From contig JAQWIR010000007.1 in the NCBI GenBank assembly GCA_029248755.1, positions 1-64,000 of the forward strand: a DNA stretch of 64,000 bases, written 5' to 3'. The notes beneath the pieces are model-generated. The model was not told the origin of the DNA. It ran no database searches and saw nothing but the letters and a program-made list of their open reading frames with translations. The first letter of the stretch is position 1, and every line of letters starts with the position of its first letter. The stretch comes from Porticoccaceae bacterium. GTDB lineage: Bacteria > Pseudomonadota > Gammaproteobacteria > Pseudomonadales > Porticoccaceae. Shown in pieces: positions 46,901-55,047 of this stretch. A program made the position numbers and the translations under genes.

Positions 46901-47093
46901 AACTCAAACTCAAGCCTATGGTCAAGTTGATATGAGCGCAAGCTATGAAATAAATGACAACCTAACACTGTTTGCTGATGGTATTAATGTGACTAACGAG
47001 GGCTATAGACTCTATGGTCGTACAAAGCAACAGGTTCTTCGCTCGGGTCAAACCGGTGCCAGATATAATCTAGGTGTTCGCTATAACTTCTAA
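43995..47093 (+). CDS. TonB-dependent receptor, Xanthomonas/Caulobacter type (second module)
   Basis: 1032 residues. Signal peptide to ALAQ, TonB-box-like IEEVIVEGGIRASL, plug motifs GKFPDTNLAEALQRITGVSIERSRGEGSK and a 22-strand-size barrel ending NLGVRYNF. The plug half is almost the same as that of the receptor at 19315, the barrel loops diverge, so the pair are paralogues with probably different ligands. It heads a module with two halogenase-like genes, SapC and a cupin but has its own terminator, which implies separate transcripts. Confidence 0.93.
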   Translation: MLFKKKVLSSSVALALVGATMPALAQDEGLEIEEVIVEGGIRASLKKSMDIKRDTVGVADAISAEDMGKFPDTNLAEALQRITGVSIERSRGEGSKVTVRGFGPDYNMVTLNGRQMPTHSGTSRAYDFGDIASEGISAVVIHKTGNASAPSGGIGSTINILTTKPLEAGDVISLGAKRVFDTSTVTGADSTEEYAGLFSQTFADDTVGVSLSFSSQNRNNADRFGNVGGWNSHFASTENARLGIPGDVVGGERHLNRPEIGDHFDENCDVDAVNCEFESISIPQSVGYNLSEFESSRLNGQLTLQWRPFDSMTVTHDITGTSYELDRSYNDLSAWFNGQGSIGQTSEWDSEAISTPLMYREHGANNDFAMGVGRDGSKNTNVSRGWNIEWFASDNLQLNLDWHDSYAHQRANSPFGTSSLVTMASFNRTVSKVYFTEDFPILELGLNPADPNTVQEGGEARPLYADDMVITGSVFSNGKSKMNIEQTRFTGSYDFGEVTGIDFGIEKTVVDNRSLGSNVQRDTWGGISDPGYISDVLVRTTMADNFDSLSGGEDDLRQVESFYTSLEDLTDLARLLPVTEVDSIASGTCVPEPFRDFYCASDDWTVDKATAEETLGAYIQLKFDGEIGDYPVNARLGYRYEQTDVISTASVPKYQNTSWTGGNEFNLIPGAEVVEEPMNGDYDLELPNFDINISLSDDVVARFSTSKTVTRPSYEDIKGGTSANGTSFKYGNVSASRGSPGLLPIEATNFDFSTEWYYSDASYMSVGYFKKATENFIGTTTELDVIIPEWDGLTDVTSGGLWQEAADLGGVAVNDFAGIKQFLPSIPTSDNPLMSTADNDPLLFSLSYPVNQKDANVYGWEFNVQHNFGESGFGFIANYTKAWSDVGYVATPTTQPCPEELINTDAKCMISQFALSGLSDSANLIAFYDKDGLNARIAYNWRDDFFNGDGQGQGAFYDDDGERRIGNNPTQTQAYGQVDMSASYEINDNLTLFADGINVTNEGYRLYGRTKQQVLRSGQTGARYNLGVRYNF

Positions 47094-47129
47094 TTTATAG
47101 ATTCTCTGTGAATTAGTTGAAGTAAGACT

Positions 47130-47160
47130 AAAGAAGCCGCTTAATTTAAGCGGCTTCTTT
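47130..47160 (+). terminator. Rho-independent terminator after the second TonB receptor
   Basis: AAAGAAGCCGCTT, loop AATTT, AAGCGGCTTCTTT: perfect 13-base-pair stem with a short T-rich end. Confidence 0.85.
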
Positions 47161-47264
47161 GTATTTAACGTATAACAAGACACAACACAGAACGCTTTGA
47201 AGTCTGTATACTGAAAAACTGTTTAGATTTCACCTTAATTTAAATAAAGCACTAAATTATTGAC

Positions 47265-48842
47265 ATGAAAAATACTATTAATCGAGTTGTAATTGTTGGT
47301 GGGGGTACAGCTGGCTGGTTATCAGCAGGTATCATCGCTGCAGAACACTTTGTGAAAAAAAATAATGCTACTGACAATCATAATTTTCAGCTCTATTTGA
47401 TTGAGTCGCCAGACATACCTACCATTGGTGTGGGTGAGGGTACCTGGCCATCAATGCGCTCAACATTGAAAAAAATAGGAATTTCTGAAACTGATTTCTT
47501 TCGACAATGCAGTGCTAGCTTTAAACAGGGTACTCAGTTTCATAATTGGACCTATGGTGAAGATGATACTTACACCCATCCTTTCACAGTGCCACATAAC
47601 TTTAATGAGACAAATCTAGCCCCTCATTGGCAACAACTAAGAGAAAAAATTAATTTTGCTAATGCTGTGAATCCGCAAAGTGCACTTTTTAATAACCAGT
47701 TAGCCCCTAAAAACATTGCGACGCCTGAATATGCTTTTCATGTGAATTATGGCTACCATTTAGACGCTGGTAAATTTGCTGAGCTGTTACGTCAACACTG
47801 TGTTGACAATCTTGGCGTTGAATATGTTAGTGCCAATATGACTGCTATAAACTCAGGGGAAAATGGTGATATAGCGTCTATTTCAACAGACACCCATGGT
47901 GAGATTACCGGTGATTTATTTATTGATTGTAGCGGCTCAAGAGCGCTGTTGTTAGGTGAGCACTATGGCATACCTTTGGTTAGTAAAAATCAGTATTTAT
48001 TCAATAATTCTGCATTAGCTGCCCAGGTTCCCTATCAAAGTCCAGAGGCTCCAATTCAGTCTGCAACACTTTCTACTGCACAGACTGCTGGGTGGATATG
48101 GGATATAGGATTGCCAACCAGAAGGGGAATAGGTCATATATATTCAAGTGACTATACCACCGAAGAAAGCGCTCGCACTGAATTACTAAATTATATAGCC
48201 ACAACCGCCAGCGAAGATGCAGCAGACAATGCAAGTATTCGTAAGATAACCTTTGACCCTGGGCATAGAGAAAAGTTTTGGCATAAGAATTGTGTCGCCA
48301 TTGGTATGTCATCAGGTTTTATAGAGCCACTTGAAGCCTCAGCTTTGGTGTTAGTAGAGCTATCTGCAGCTATGATTGCAGAGCAATTGCCAGCCAATAG
48401 AAAAATAATGGATATAGTGGCTAAGCGGTTTAATGATAAGTTTTTATATCGCTGGGATCGTATTGTTGATTTTTTGAAACTCCACTATGTACTAACTCAA
48501 AGAACTGACACTAAATACTGGGTTGATAATTGTCATCCATCATCGATTCCAGATAGTCTTCAAGAGTTAATGGAAATTTGGCAGTATCAACCTCCTTGGC
48601 ATCGAGATACTAAACATGCGGATGAAATGTTTCCATCTGCCAGTTTTCAGTACATTCTTTATGGTATGGATTTCAAAACCCTGTTAGATACAAGTCTTAA
48701 GCGCTCAGATCGCGAAGCAGGGGCTAAGGCAATGAGATTATTTACTGAAAATGCCAAGCGCACAGAGCAGTTAATGAACACAATGCCTGCCAACAGAGAG
48801 CTAATAAACAAGATTTATAAATATGGATTTCAAAAAATTTAA
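47265..48842 (+). CDS. Flavin-dependent tryptophan-halogenase-like protein (copy 1)
   Basis: 525 residues. FAD fold VGGGTAGWLSAG, active-site lysine in SASFK (Lys87, matching Lys79 of RebH/PrnA), the signature W-x-W-x-I as AGWIWDIGLP (the Pro after Ile is replaced by Gly) and the glutamate of FIEPLE (Glu354, matching Glu346 of RebH). Both catalytic residues of flavin halogenases are therefore kept. Family members beside TonB receptors are common in Xanthomonas, Caulobacter and marine bacteria, yet their substrates are unknown; chlorination or bromination of a peptide or aromatic compound is possible. First gene after the receptor terminator. Confidence 0.88.
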   Translation: MKNTINRVVIVGGGTAGWLSAGIIAAEHFVKKNNATDNHNFQLYLIESPDIPTIGVGEGTWPSMRSTLKKIGISETDFFRQCSASFKQGTQFHNWTYGEDDTYTHPFTVPHNFNETNLAPHWQQLREKINFANAVNPQSALFNNQLAPKNIATPEYAFHVNYGYHLDAGKFAELLRQHCVDNLGVEYVSANMTAINSGENGDIASISTDTHGEITGDLFIDCSGSRALLLGEHYGIPLVSKNQYLFNNSALAAQVPYQSPEAPIQSATLSTAQTAGWIWDIGLPTRRGIGHIYSSDYTTEESARTELLNYIATTASEDAADNASIRKITFDPGHREKFWHKNCVAIGMSSGFIEPLEASALVLVELSAAMIAEQLPANRKIMDIVAKRFNDKFLYRWDRIVDFLKLHYVLTQRTDTKYWVDNCHPSSIPDSLQELMEIWQYQPPWHRDTKHADEMFPSASFQYILYGMDFKTLLDTSLKRSDREAGAKAMRLFTENAKRTEQLMNTMPANRELINKIYKYGFQKI

Positions 48843-48879
48843 TTTTTTAAGCCAAGCTTAAAAGCCCCATGGAGAACAG

Positions 48880-49593
48880 ATGAGTAACTTTGAGGTTTTA
48901 AACCCCACAACACATAAAAATACCTGTGTCATGACAGAGCGTTCAGAGGCGCTGGGCGATAATGTTCAATATGCCTTAACTTTTCCATTGGAGTTTAGAA
49001 ATATACAGTCCTGTTATCCAATTTTCTTTTCAAAGAGTGGAGAAACCGGTGAGTTCTTCCCTTTAGCCTTATTTGGATTTGAACAGAATGAGAACCTATT
49101 TCTTGATGATTCAGGTTGGAATGCCACTTATACCCCGATGATGGTGGAGCGGCAGCCTTTTTTAATCGGCTACCAAGGCCCTGATGATGATCTGAAACCC
49201 ATTGTTTCAATTGATATGGATAGTCCAAAAATTAGCCAAGAAAATGGACAAAATCTATTTGATAAGCATTCACAGCCTACCGAGTTTCTTAAAAATATGA
49301 TGATTAAATTGGAATCACTCCATCATGGTCATGAGCATAACAAAGGTTTTATTACAGCTTTGACAGTGGAGGATCTTTTAGAGCCATTTACCCTTGAAAT
49401 CACCCTCGATAATGGTTCTACTAATCAGCTAATAGGCTTCTATACCATCAATGAAAATAAACTACTCCAGCTTGATGGCCCTACTTTGGCTGACTTTAAT
49501 AGCAAGGGATATCTTCAGCCAATTTATATGGCAGTGGCCTCTTATGCTCGCATTAGGGCATTAATTGATAAGAAAAATATCTTAAGTAAATAG
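48880..49593 (+). CDS. SapC family protein (copy 2)
   Basis: 237 residues, same length as copy 1 and clearly paralogous: ALTFPLEFRNIQSCYPIFF, ALFGFEQNENLFLDDSGW, MVERQPFLIGYQ, IDMDSPKIS and LIGFYTINENKL match one to one. No signal peptide. GGAGA lies before ATG 48880. It sits 37 bases after halogenase 1 and 20 bases before halogenase 2, so all three are probably one transcript. Function unknown. Confidence 0.9.
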   Translation: MSNFEVLNPTTHKNTCVMTERSEALGDNVQYALTFPLEFRNIQSCYPIFFSKSGETGEFFPLALFGFEQNENLFLDDSGWNATYTPMMVERQPFLIGYQGPDDDLKPIVSIDMDSPKISQENGQNLFDKHSQPTEFLKNMMIKLESLHHGHEHNKGFITALTVEDLLEPFTLEITLDNGSTNQLIGFYTINENKLLQLDGPTLADFNSKGYLQPIYMAVASYARIRALIDKKNILSK

Positions 49594-49613
49594 TAATAAA
49601 TGAGGAAGTAAGT

Positions 49614-51104
49614 GTGTCTAATCAACCCGTTAAAAAAGTAGTCATTGTAGGTGGTGGAACTGCCGGCTGGATGGCTGCTGCTGCAATTTCAAAATTAATT
49701 GGTAAAAATATAGAGGTCAGCCTTATTGAATCTGACGCTATAGGCACAGTAGGTGTGGGTGAGGCAACCATACCTACCATGATTACCCTTCATCGACTGT
49801 TAAAAATAGATGAGCGTGATTTTATGAAATCTGTTCAGGGTACCTTCAAGCTCGGTATCTCGTTTGAGAACTGGAAAAATGTGAATGAAAATTATATCCA
49901 CTCTTTTGGTTTTACCGGAAAAGATTGCTGGGCTGCCGGTTTTCAGCATTTTTGGCTTAAAGGAAAAGAGCAGGGCATCAGTTTTGAATTTGGCGATTAC
50001 TGCAATGAGTTACAAGCGGCAAAACAGAATAAATTCGCCGTGATACCGCAAAATGGCCTTAACTATGCTTTTCATATGGATGCAGGACTCTATGCTAATT
50101 ATTTGCGAAAAATTGCAGAAAAAAATAATTGTAAACGTATAGAGGGCATGATTACTGAGGTGGTAACTGACCCTCAGACAGGAAATATAAGCCATGTTAA
50201 TCTAGAGTCTGGTCAAACTATAGAAGGTGATCTATTTGTCGATTGTAGTGGTTTTATGGGGTTATTAATCGATAAGGCGTTACATACAGGATACGATGAT
50301 TGGTCCCACTATCTACCCTGTGATAGCGCAGTGGCAGTTCAGACCCAATCTGTTGCAGAGCCAATTCCTTACACAAGATCCATTGCCAGAGATGCCGGTT
50401 GGCAATGGCGAATACCCCTTCAGCATCGCGTAGGTAATGGCTTGGTTTTCTGTAGTAAGTATTTAACTGACGAGCAGGCAACCCAAACCCTGCTTGATAA
50501 TATTGAAGGCGAGCCTCTTACCAAACCCCGGATTATAAAATTCCGAACTGGACAGCGGCACCAGCATTGGAACAAAAATTGTATAGCCTTAGGTCTTGCA
50601 GCGGGATTTTTAGAGCCCCTAGAATCAACGAGTATTCATCTTATTCAGCGTGGAATAATAAGATTGCTACAATTGTTCCCTACTCAAGGTATCAGTCAGA
50701 CAGATGTGGATGAATTTAATGCTCAAATGAAAGAAGAGTTCTTAAATGTAAGAGACTTTATCGTACTCCACTATCATGTGACAGAGCGAGAAGATACGCC
50801 ATTTTGGCGGCACTGTAAGAGCATGCAAATACCTGAAACTCTAGCCCATAGGATTGAGCTATTCAAAGAATCTGGGCGAATCTTTCAAAAGGATAATGAT
50901 GTTTTTGCTGAAAACTCATGGTCTCAAGTTATGCTGGGTCAAGGCATAATGCCCGAGCAATATCATCCAATTGTCAATATGATGAGTGATAATGAGCTAG
51001 AAAATTTTCTTCATGGAATCAAGGGTGCTGTGGACAATATGGTTGACCAGCTGCCGACGCACCAGCAGTTTATTGATAGCTACTGTAAAGCACCCTCGAT
51101 GTAA
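49614..51104 (+). CDS. Flavin-dependent tryptophan-halogenase-like protein (copy 2)
   Basis: 496 residues, GTG start after TGAGGAAG. VGGGTAGWMAAA (FAD), TFKLGISFENW with Lys79 exactly at the PrnA/RebH position, full signature GWQWRIP (263-268), and FLEPLEST (Glu334). It is closer to classical tryptophan halogenases than copy 1, including the HRVGNGLVF strand. The two copies differ strongly in sequence, which argues for different substrates or a two-step modification rather than a recent duplication. It converges with the cupin gene, only 11 bases apart. Confidence 0.9.
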   Translation: MSNQPVKKVVIVGGGTAGWMAAAAISKLIGKNIEVSLIESDAIGTVGVGEATIPTMITLHRLLKIDERDFMKSVQGTFKLGISFENWKNVNENYIHSFGFTGKDCWAAGFQHFWLKGKEQGISFEFGDYCNELQAAKQNKFAVIPQNGLNYAFHMDAGLYANYLRKIAEKNNCKRIEGMITEVVTDPQTGNISHVNLESGQTIEGDLFVDCSGFMGLLIDKALHTGYDDWSHYLPCDSAVAVQTQSVAEPIPYTRSIARDAGWQWRIPLQHRVGNGLVFCSKYLTDEQATQTLLDNIEGEPLTKPRIIKFRTGQRHQHWNKNCIALGLAAGFLEPLESTSIHLIQRGIIRLLQLFPTQGISQTDVDEFNAQMKEEFLNVRDFIVLHYHVTEREDTPFWRHCKSMQIPETLAHRIELFKESGRIFQKDNDVFAENSWSQVMLGQGIMPEQYHPIVNMMSDNELENFLHGIKGAVDNMVDQLPTHQQFIDSYCKAPSM

Positions 51105-51115
51105 TCCAGTTGTAA

Positions 51116-52123
51116 TTATTTAAGCTTTTCAGCCAAGAAATTTCGCACCTTAGTTTCTTGCTCTGGACTGAGCTCAGTTACTACGTCTTTTAATTTAGGT
51201 GGCAAGTGTTCAGATGGATTATCTGTTGTCTTAAACACATAATAGTTAAAGAAATTTCTCCACGCCTCGCGTTTTGTCTTATCTAGATTAGCAATACTCA
51301 ACATACTGTGTAAAAGGCTGTCATTAGGTGAGAGGCTGCCTTGATGGCTTCCTCCCCACCAATAATTAACCAAGATATTGAATGTATCTAAAGACTCCAC
51401 ACCGTGCCACCAAAGAGCAGGGATAAAAACTACATCGCCGGGTTCTAAAGTGCCCTCAAAGCCAGCTTGAAGAGCATCCTTATACTTAGGATAGCGTTTA
51501 AAATCTGGATCTTTCATGTCCACCATACTAACCGGAACTCCTGCCGGTGCGCTAAGTGTGGGGCCAGGATAAAGATTGTTAATTTGCTCGGGGGGGAATA
51601 GAGTGAATTTTCTTTTCCCGGCAACTACACAGGCTAAATTATCATGAATATCATAATGTGGGGCTACCGTCGCTTGATTACCCACCCACATAGTAGGTTC
51701 AGCTGAGGTGTCTAAAAGCGGCTGCGGATGAAGAGCTTTATAGTCTGGCATCACTTGGCTCAGTGGTATCGCCTGTAATGCAATAGCATGGGGAGTTTGA
51801 TTGTCTTTAATAGCTAAAAGGCGTTCTAAGCCGATAGTAAGAGTGACATCAGCACGCTGAAAATTAATATCTGTAAGATCATCGGAATAAAAAAACCGCC
51901 CCTTAATATCTGGCGATCCCACTAGAGCAGGGACTATGGTATCAGTGTCAAAAGACTTGAGATAATCAACAACCATCTCAGGTGATTTTTTTGCCGCCTG
52001 AACTGTTGGCCAATCAGACACTAAGGATCTGATAATGGCCGGTTGATTTAGAGAGATTATCTCATTTTGAAAGCGAGCATAATCCACATTGTCCCAAACT
52101 CGAATATCCTGCAAAGTTATCAC
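51116..52123 (-). CDS. JmjC/cupin-like 2-oxoglutarate-dependent oxygenase homologue (copy 2)
   Basis: 335 residues, paralogue of the gene at 23209: same opening (PAIIRSLVSDWPTV), iron-site APHYDIHDN (His156, Asp158), KRKFTLFPPEQINNLYPGP, and ALWWHGVESLDTFNILVNYWW (His240). The HxD...H facial triad is intact. It is on the opposite strand from its halogenase/SapC partners, so it is separately transcribed; its start lies next to the DnaQ-GIY gene's 3' end region. Substrate unknown. Confidence 0.88.
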   Translation of the reverse strand: MITLQDIRVWDNVDYARFQNEIISLNQPAIIRSLVSDWPTVQAAKKSPEMVVDYLKSFDTDTIVPALVGSPDIKGRFFYSDDLTDINFQRADVTLTIGLERLLAIKDNQTPHAIALQAIPLSQVMPDYKALHPQPLLDTSAEPTMWVGNQATVAPHYDIHDNLACVVAGKRKFTLFPPEQINNLYPGPTLSAPAGVPVSMVDMKDPDFKRYPKYKDALQAGFEGTLEPGDVVFIPALWWHGVESLDTFNILVNYWWGGSHQGSLSPNDSLLHSMLSIANLDKTKREAWRNFFNYYVFKTTDNPSEHLPPKLKDVVTELSPEQETKVRNFLAEKLK

Positions 52124-52189
52124 CTAAAGGGTTTCTGTCGCTATTTAATAAGTTTTGAATTATGGCAGAAAATCTAAAAAATTGTGTAT

Positions 52190-53716
52190 TTATTGTGAAG
52201 CCTGATCAAGTATCCAAATTTTTAGGTTGGACATCTTTTTGTTGTCTTCATTGATTAAAAATCGAACCAAAATAAAATATATATCTAAATCAAACTTATC
52301 GTCCGCCTTAAAGTTGGTATTAGACTGCTGAGAAAGTGACGGGTTATTATTAGAGACCTGATAGCCCAAATCATAAATATCCTCTGCTACATCCAATTTT
52401 TTTATATAGCGCCAGTGGTCAATGATATGAAAAGCGGGTTCCCCTTGTGGGTTGGATTCTTCAATCATAATGGCATTTTGATAGGGCCAGGCTTGAATCT
52501 GATAGCGCTGTATAGCTGATGTTAATCGTTCATTGTAATGTTCTGGAGCTTCTGCCCCGTGGCAAGCTCCAAGGCATTTTTTAAGCTGACTTCGAAAGCA
52601 CGGCTTTCCCTGTTTGTGAGTTTTTTCTAAACCAATAAGTTGATGGCATAAAAAATACTGGTCAGCCAATTTTTCTAATTGAATTGAAGCCTGTCTTGGT
52701 GACCTAAATAGTCCAAATTGCTGCTCTGATGGATCGGTTGAAGAAACCGCTTCAGTGGCTAGTCGTAAATAGCCGCTCTCATCTAACGTTGATTTATACT
52801 GGTAAAGTTTTCTGGTTTTTCTCAATCGACGATTATACAAAGGAGAGAGCGCTTTGATTTGATGGCTTTCTCTGATTTGTGCGCCAAAATCACTGGGGGT
52901 GGTTTCAAAGTTCACATGAGCGGTTTTTTGGCACATCTGAAATTCTTTAGAATTCGTGTAGTCTGCCGAAAAATGACTTAAGACGCGATTGCGAAGATTA
53001 ATACTTTTACCCACATAAAGTAGTTCGCCATTCTGTGCATAAAAATAATAGACGCCTGCAGTATTGGGAATGTTATTAACCTCATCAGGGTCTAATAGTG
53101 GCGGAAGAGAGGTACGTTTTAATAATTGCTTACAACAAGCCTCAATTTCTTGGGGTGAATAAATACTAGAGGTTTTAACAAAAAAACCATACACCATTTG
53201 AGCGTCATCAAGAGCGCGATGGCGATTATCAATATTTAAATCAAAACGTTTGATAATTTCTGATAGGCCATGTCGCTTAAATTGTGGATATAGATTTCGG
53301 CTTAATTTAACCGAGCACAGGGGCTTTGCATTGTAGTTAACACCAATACGGCTAAATTCACTTTTTAGAAAGCTGTAATCAAATCTAGCGTTATGTGCAA
53401 CTAAGGTTCTATTTTCTAGTAATTCGTGTAATTTATCGGCAATTTCAGAGAATTTAGGCGCATTATTAAGCATATTTGGCTTAATGCCTGTTAGCTTTTG
53501 AATAAAGTTAGGAACAATGGTTTCAGGGTTGATAAATGATTGCCATGTCTCAATTAAGCGGCCATCCTCAATAACCAGCAATCCGATTTCTATAATTCTG
53601 TGGTACTTAGCTCTACCGCCAGTGGTTTCACAGTCGAGTATCACCATCCTATCTGGAAATCCTGCAGATAATGAGTGGTTAATACTGTCGTTTTGGTTAA
53701 GCCAATTTAGTTGCAT
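52190..53716 (-). CDS. DnaQ-type 3'-5' exonuclease fused to a GIY-YIG nuclease (UvrC/Cho-like)
   Basis: 508 residues. Residues ~25-185 are a DEDD exonuclease: ILDCETTGG (Asp, Glu), AHNARFDYSFL, and HRALDDAQM (His, Asp). Residues ~210-300 are a GIY-YIG nuclease: NTAGVYYFYAQNGELLYVGKSINLRNRVLSHF. The rest resembles the UvrC N-terminal half, with a cysteine cluster KPCFRSQLKKCLGACHG near 375-391 as in UvrC. Fusions of this kind are annotated as Cho-like endonucleases or polymerase III epsilon-like proteins in several gammaproteobacteria and actinobacteria. A repair role is likely, acting on incised or looped DNA. Confidence 0.88.
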   Translation of the reverse strand: MQLNWLNQNDSINHSLSAGFPDRMVILDCETTGGRAKYHRIIEIGLLVIEDGRLIETWQSFINPETIVPNFIQKLTGIKPNMLNNAPKFSEIADKLHELLENRTLVAHNARFDYSFLKSEFSRIGVNYNAKPLCSVKLSRNLYPQFKRHGLSEIIKRFDLNIDNRHRALDDAQMVYGFFVKTSSIYSPQEIEACCKQLLKRTSLPPLLDPDEVNNIPNTAGVYYFYAQNGELLYVGKSINLRNRVLSHFSADYTNSKEFQMCQKTAHVNFETTPSDFGAQIRESHQIKALSPLYNRRLRKTRKLYQYKSTLDESGYLRLATEAVSSTDPSEQQFGLFRSPRQASIQLEKLADQYFLCHQLIGLEKTHKQGKPCFRSQLKKCLGACHGAEAPEHYNERLTSAIQRYQIQAWPYQNAIMIEESNPQGEPAFHIIDHWRYIKKLDVAEDIYDLGYQVSNNNPSLSQQSNTNFKADDKFDLDIYFILVRFLINEDNKKMSNLKIWILDQASQ

Positions 53717-53797
53717 TGAGTTATTTTTTTATGGAGTCAGAGCTACTATGTACGCAAAATTGTGCTGTGAATATCAATTTTAAACAGAAAAGGTGAT

Positions 53798-54736
53798 TTA
53801 TCGGCGGTTGGCTTTAGTTTTTCTTTTGCGGGCGGCTTTTTCTTCAATGCGGCGTTTTTCAAGCGCTTCTTTTTCTGCTTTCATTACTTCCACCTGCTGT
53901 AATTCTCTATCAATAACCTCTGGCGTTTCCAGCGTCATTGGGCCAAGTTTGCCATCTCTTAATTCATTGATAAAAATGGTTGAAGCACGCTCAAAATCAA
54001 TTCGTTTGCCACCGCGCAAACAGCCGCGCTGCTTACCTATTATTTCTAACAATTCTGTTTCTGTTTGTGGCATTTCACTCAGATTAAAGCGATTTTTTAA
54101 ATACTCTGGATACTGAGCTAGGCAAAAGTCTGCCGCAAAATAGGCCACATCCTCATAGCTCATTGCAGTATCTTTAATAGCCCCTGTAGTAGCTAATCTG
54201 TAACTACTATTGGGGTGATCTATCTTGGGCCATAAAATCCCTGGGGTATCCAACAGCATAATACCATTGCGAAGATTAATACGCTGCTGCCCCTTAGTGA
54301 TTGCCGGTTCATCCCCTGTATTAGCAATATGTTTGCCCGCTAGGCAATTAATAAGGGTAGATTTACCTACATTGGGAATGCCCGTCACCATGGCAAGGGT
54401 ATTACGCTCAGTTTGTTGAGGATAAAGCTTATTAATTAAATCTATAACCTGCACACTGGGATCAGTATTTAGCAAATCTAAAGCCATAGACTTAGTATTA
54501 TTTTGCTGTTCAAAATAACTTTGCCACTGTTTGGTAATAGCCGGATCCGCAAGATCCAACTTGGTCAATAATTTGATCCGAGGTTTTTCAGTGCAAAGGG
54601 TTTGAATAAACGGATTAGAGCTACTATAAGGAATACGCGCATCAAGCACTTCGATGACAAGGTTAACTTGAGGCAATGCCTCAGTCATTTCCTTGCTAGC
54701 TTTGTACATATGGCCTGGATACCATTGAATTGCCAT
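53798..54736 (-). CDS. ylqF: Ribosome biogenesis GTPase YlqF/RbgA
   Basis: 312 residues. Circularly permuted GTPase: the G4 motif TKLDLADP (about 58-65) comes before G1 GIPNVGKSTLIN (about 119) and G3 LLDTPGILWP (about 160-170). The opening WYPGHMYKASKEM is the family signature. It acts in late assembly of the large ribosomal subunit. The C-terminal tail is long and basic (KALEKRRIEEKAARKRKTKANRR-like), suitable for rRNA contact. Confidence 0.93.
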   Translation of the reverse strand: MAIQWYPGHMYKASKEMTEALPQVNLVIEVLDARIPYSSSNPFIQTLCTEKPRIKLLTKLDLADPAITKQWQSYFEQQNNTKSMALDLLNTDPSVQVIDLINKLYPQQTERNTLAMVTGIPNVGKSTLINCLAGKHIANTGDEPAITKGQQRINLRNGIMLLDTPGILWPKIDHPNSSYRLATTGAIKDTAMSYEDVAYFAADFCLAQYPEYLKNRFNLSEMPQTETELLEIIGKQRGCLRGGKRIDFERASTIFINELRDGKLGPMTLETPEVIDRELQQVEVMKAEKEALEKRRIEEKAARKRKTKANRR

Positions 54737-54820
54737 AGGGCGCTAATCTCTAGTGTTGAAATCAAAAAAAATTATTCTAACATGGTTGGCAGGCAAACTA
54801 ACTTCTAAAGAGATAAATTC

Positions 54821-55009
54821 CTAAAAGCCCAAATCTTCTTGAGCGACGCGTACAGTAATATGATCGCCCTGAATGTCAGTGTTGACTAAAATGGGTTGGC
54901 AGCAGACAGAACAATCTTCGGTATAAGTCTGGGATTCAGAGGGATCAACCAATAACGTGATGATTTCCCAGCAGAAGGGGCAGGTTATTTGCTCTTCATG
55001 TAAAAACAT
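54821..55009 (-). CDS. CPXCG-motif cysteine-rich small protein
   Basis: 62 residues with two zinc-binding pairs, CPFC (10-13; here followed by W where G is usual) and CSVCC (33-37), and the conserved EDCSVCCQPI. This matches the CPXCG family of short proteins in Proteobacteria, function unknown. It lies between YlqF and the retinal operon on the same strand, 39 bases after the end of fni if read in transcription order, so read-through from the retinal operon is possible. Confidence 0.88.
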   Translation of the reverse strand: MFLHEEQITCPFCWEIITLLVDPSESQTYTEDCSVCCQPILVNTDIQGDHITVRVAQEDLGF

Positions 55010-55047
55010 AGGTTTTGGCCATTAGTACTAAAGCTACGCAATCAAGT

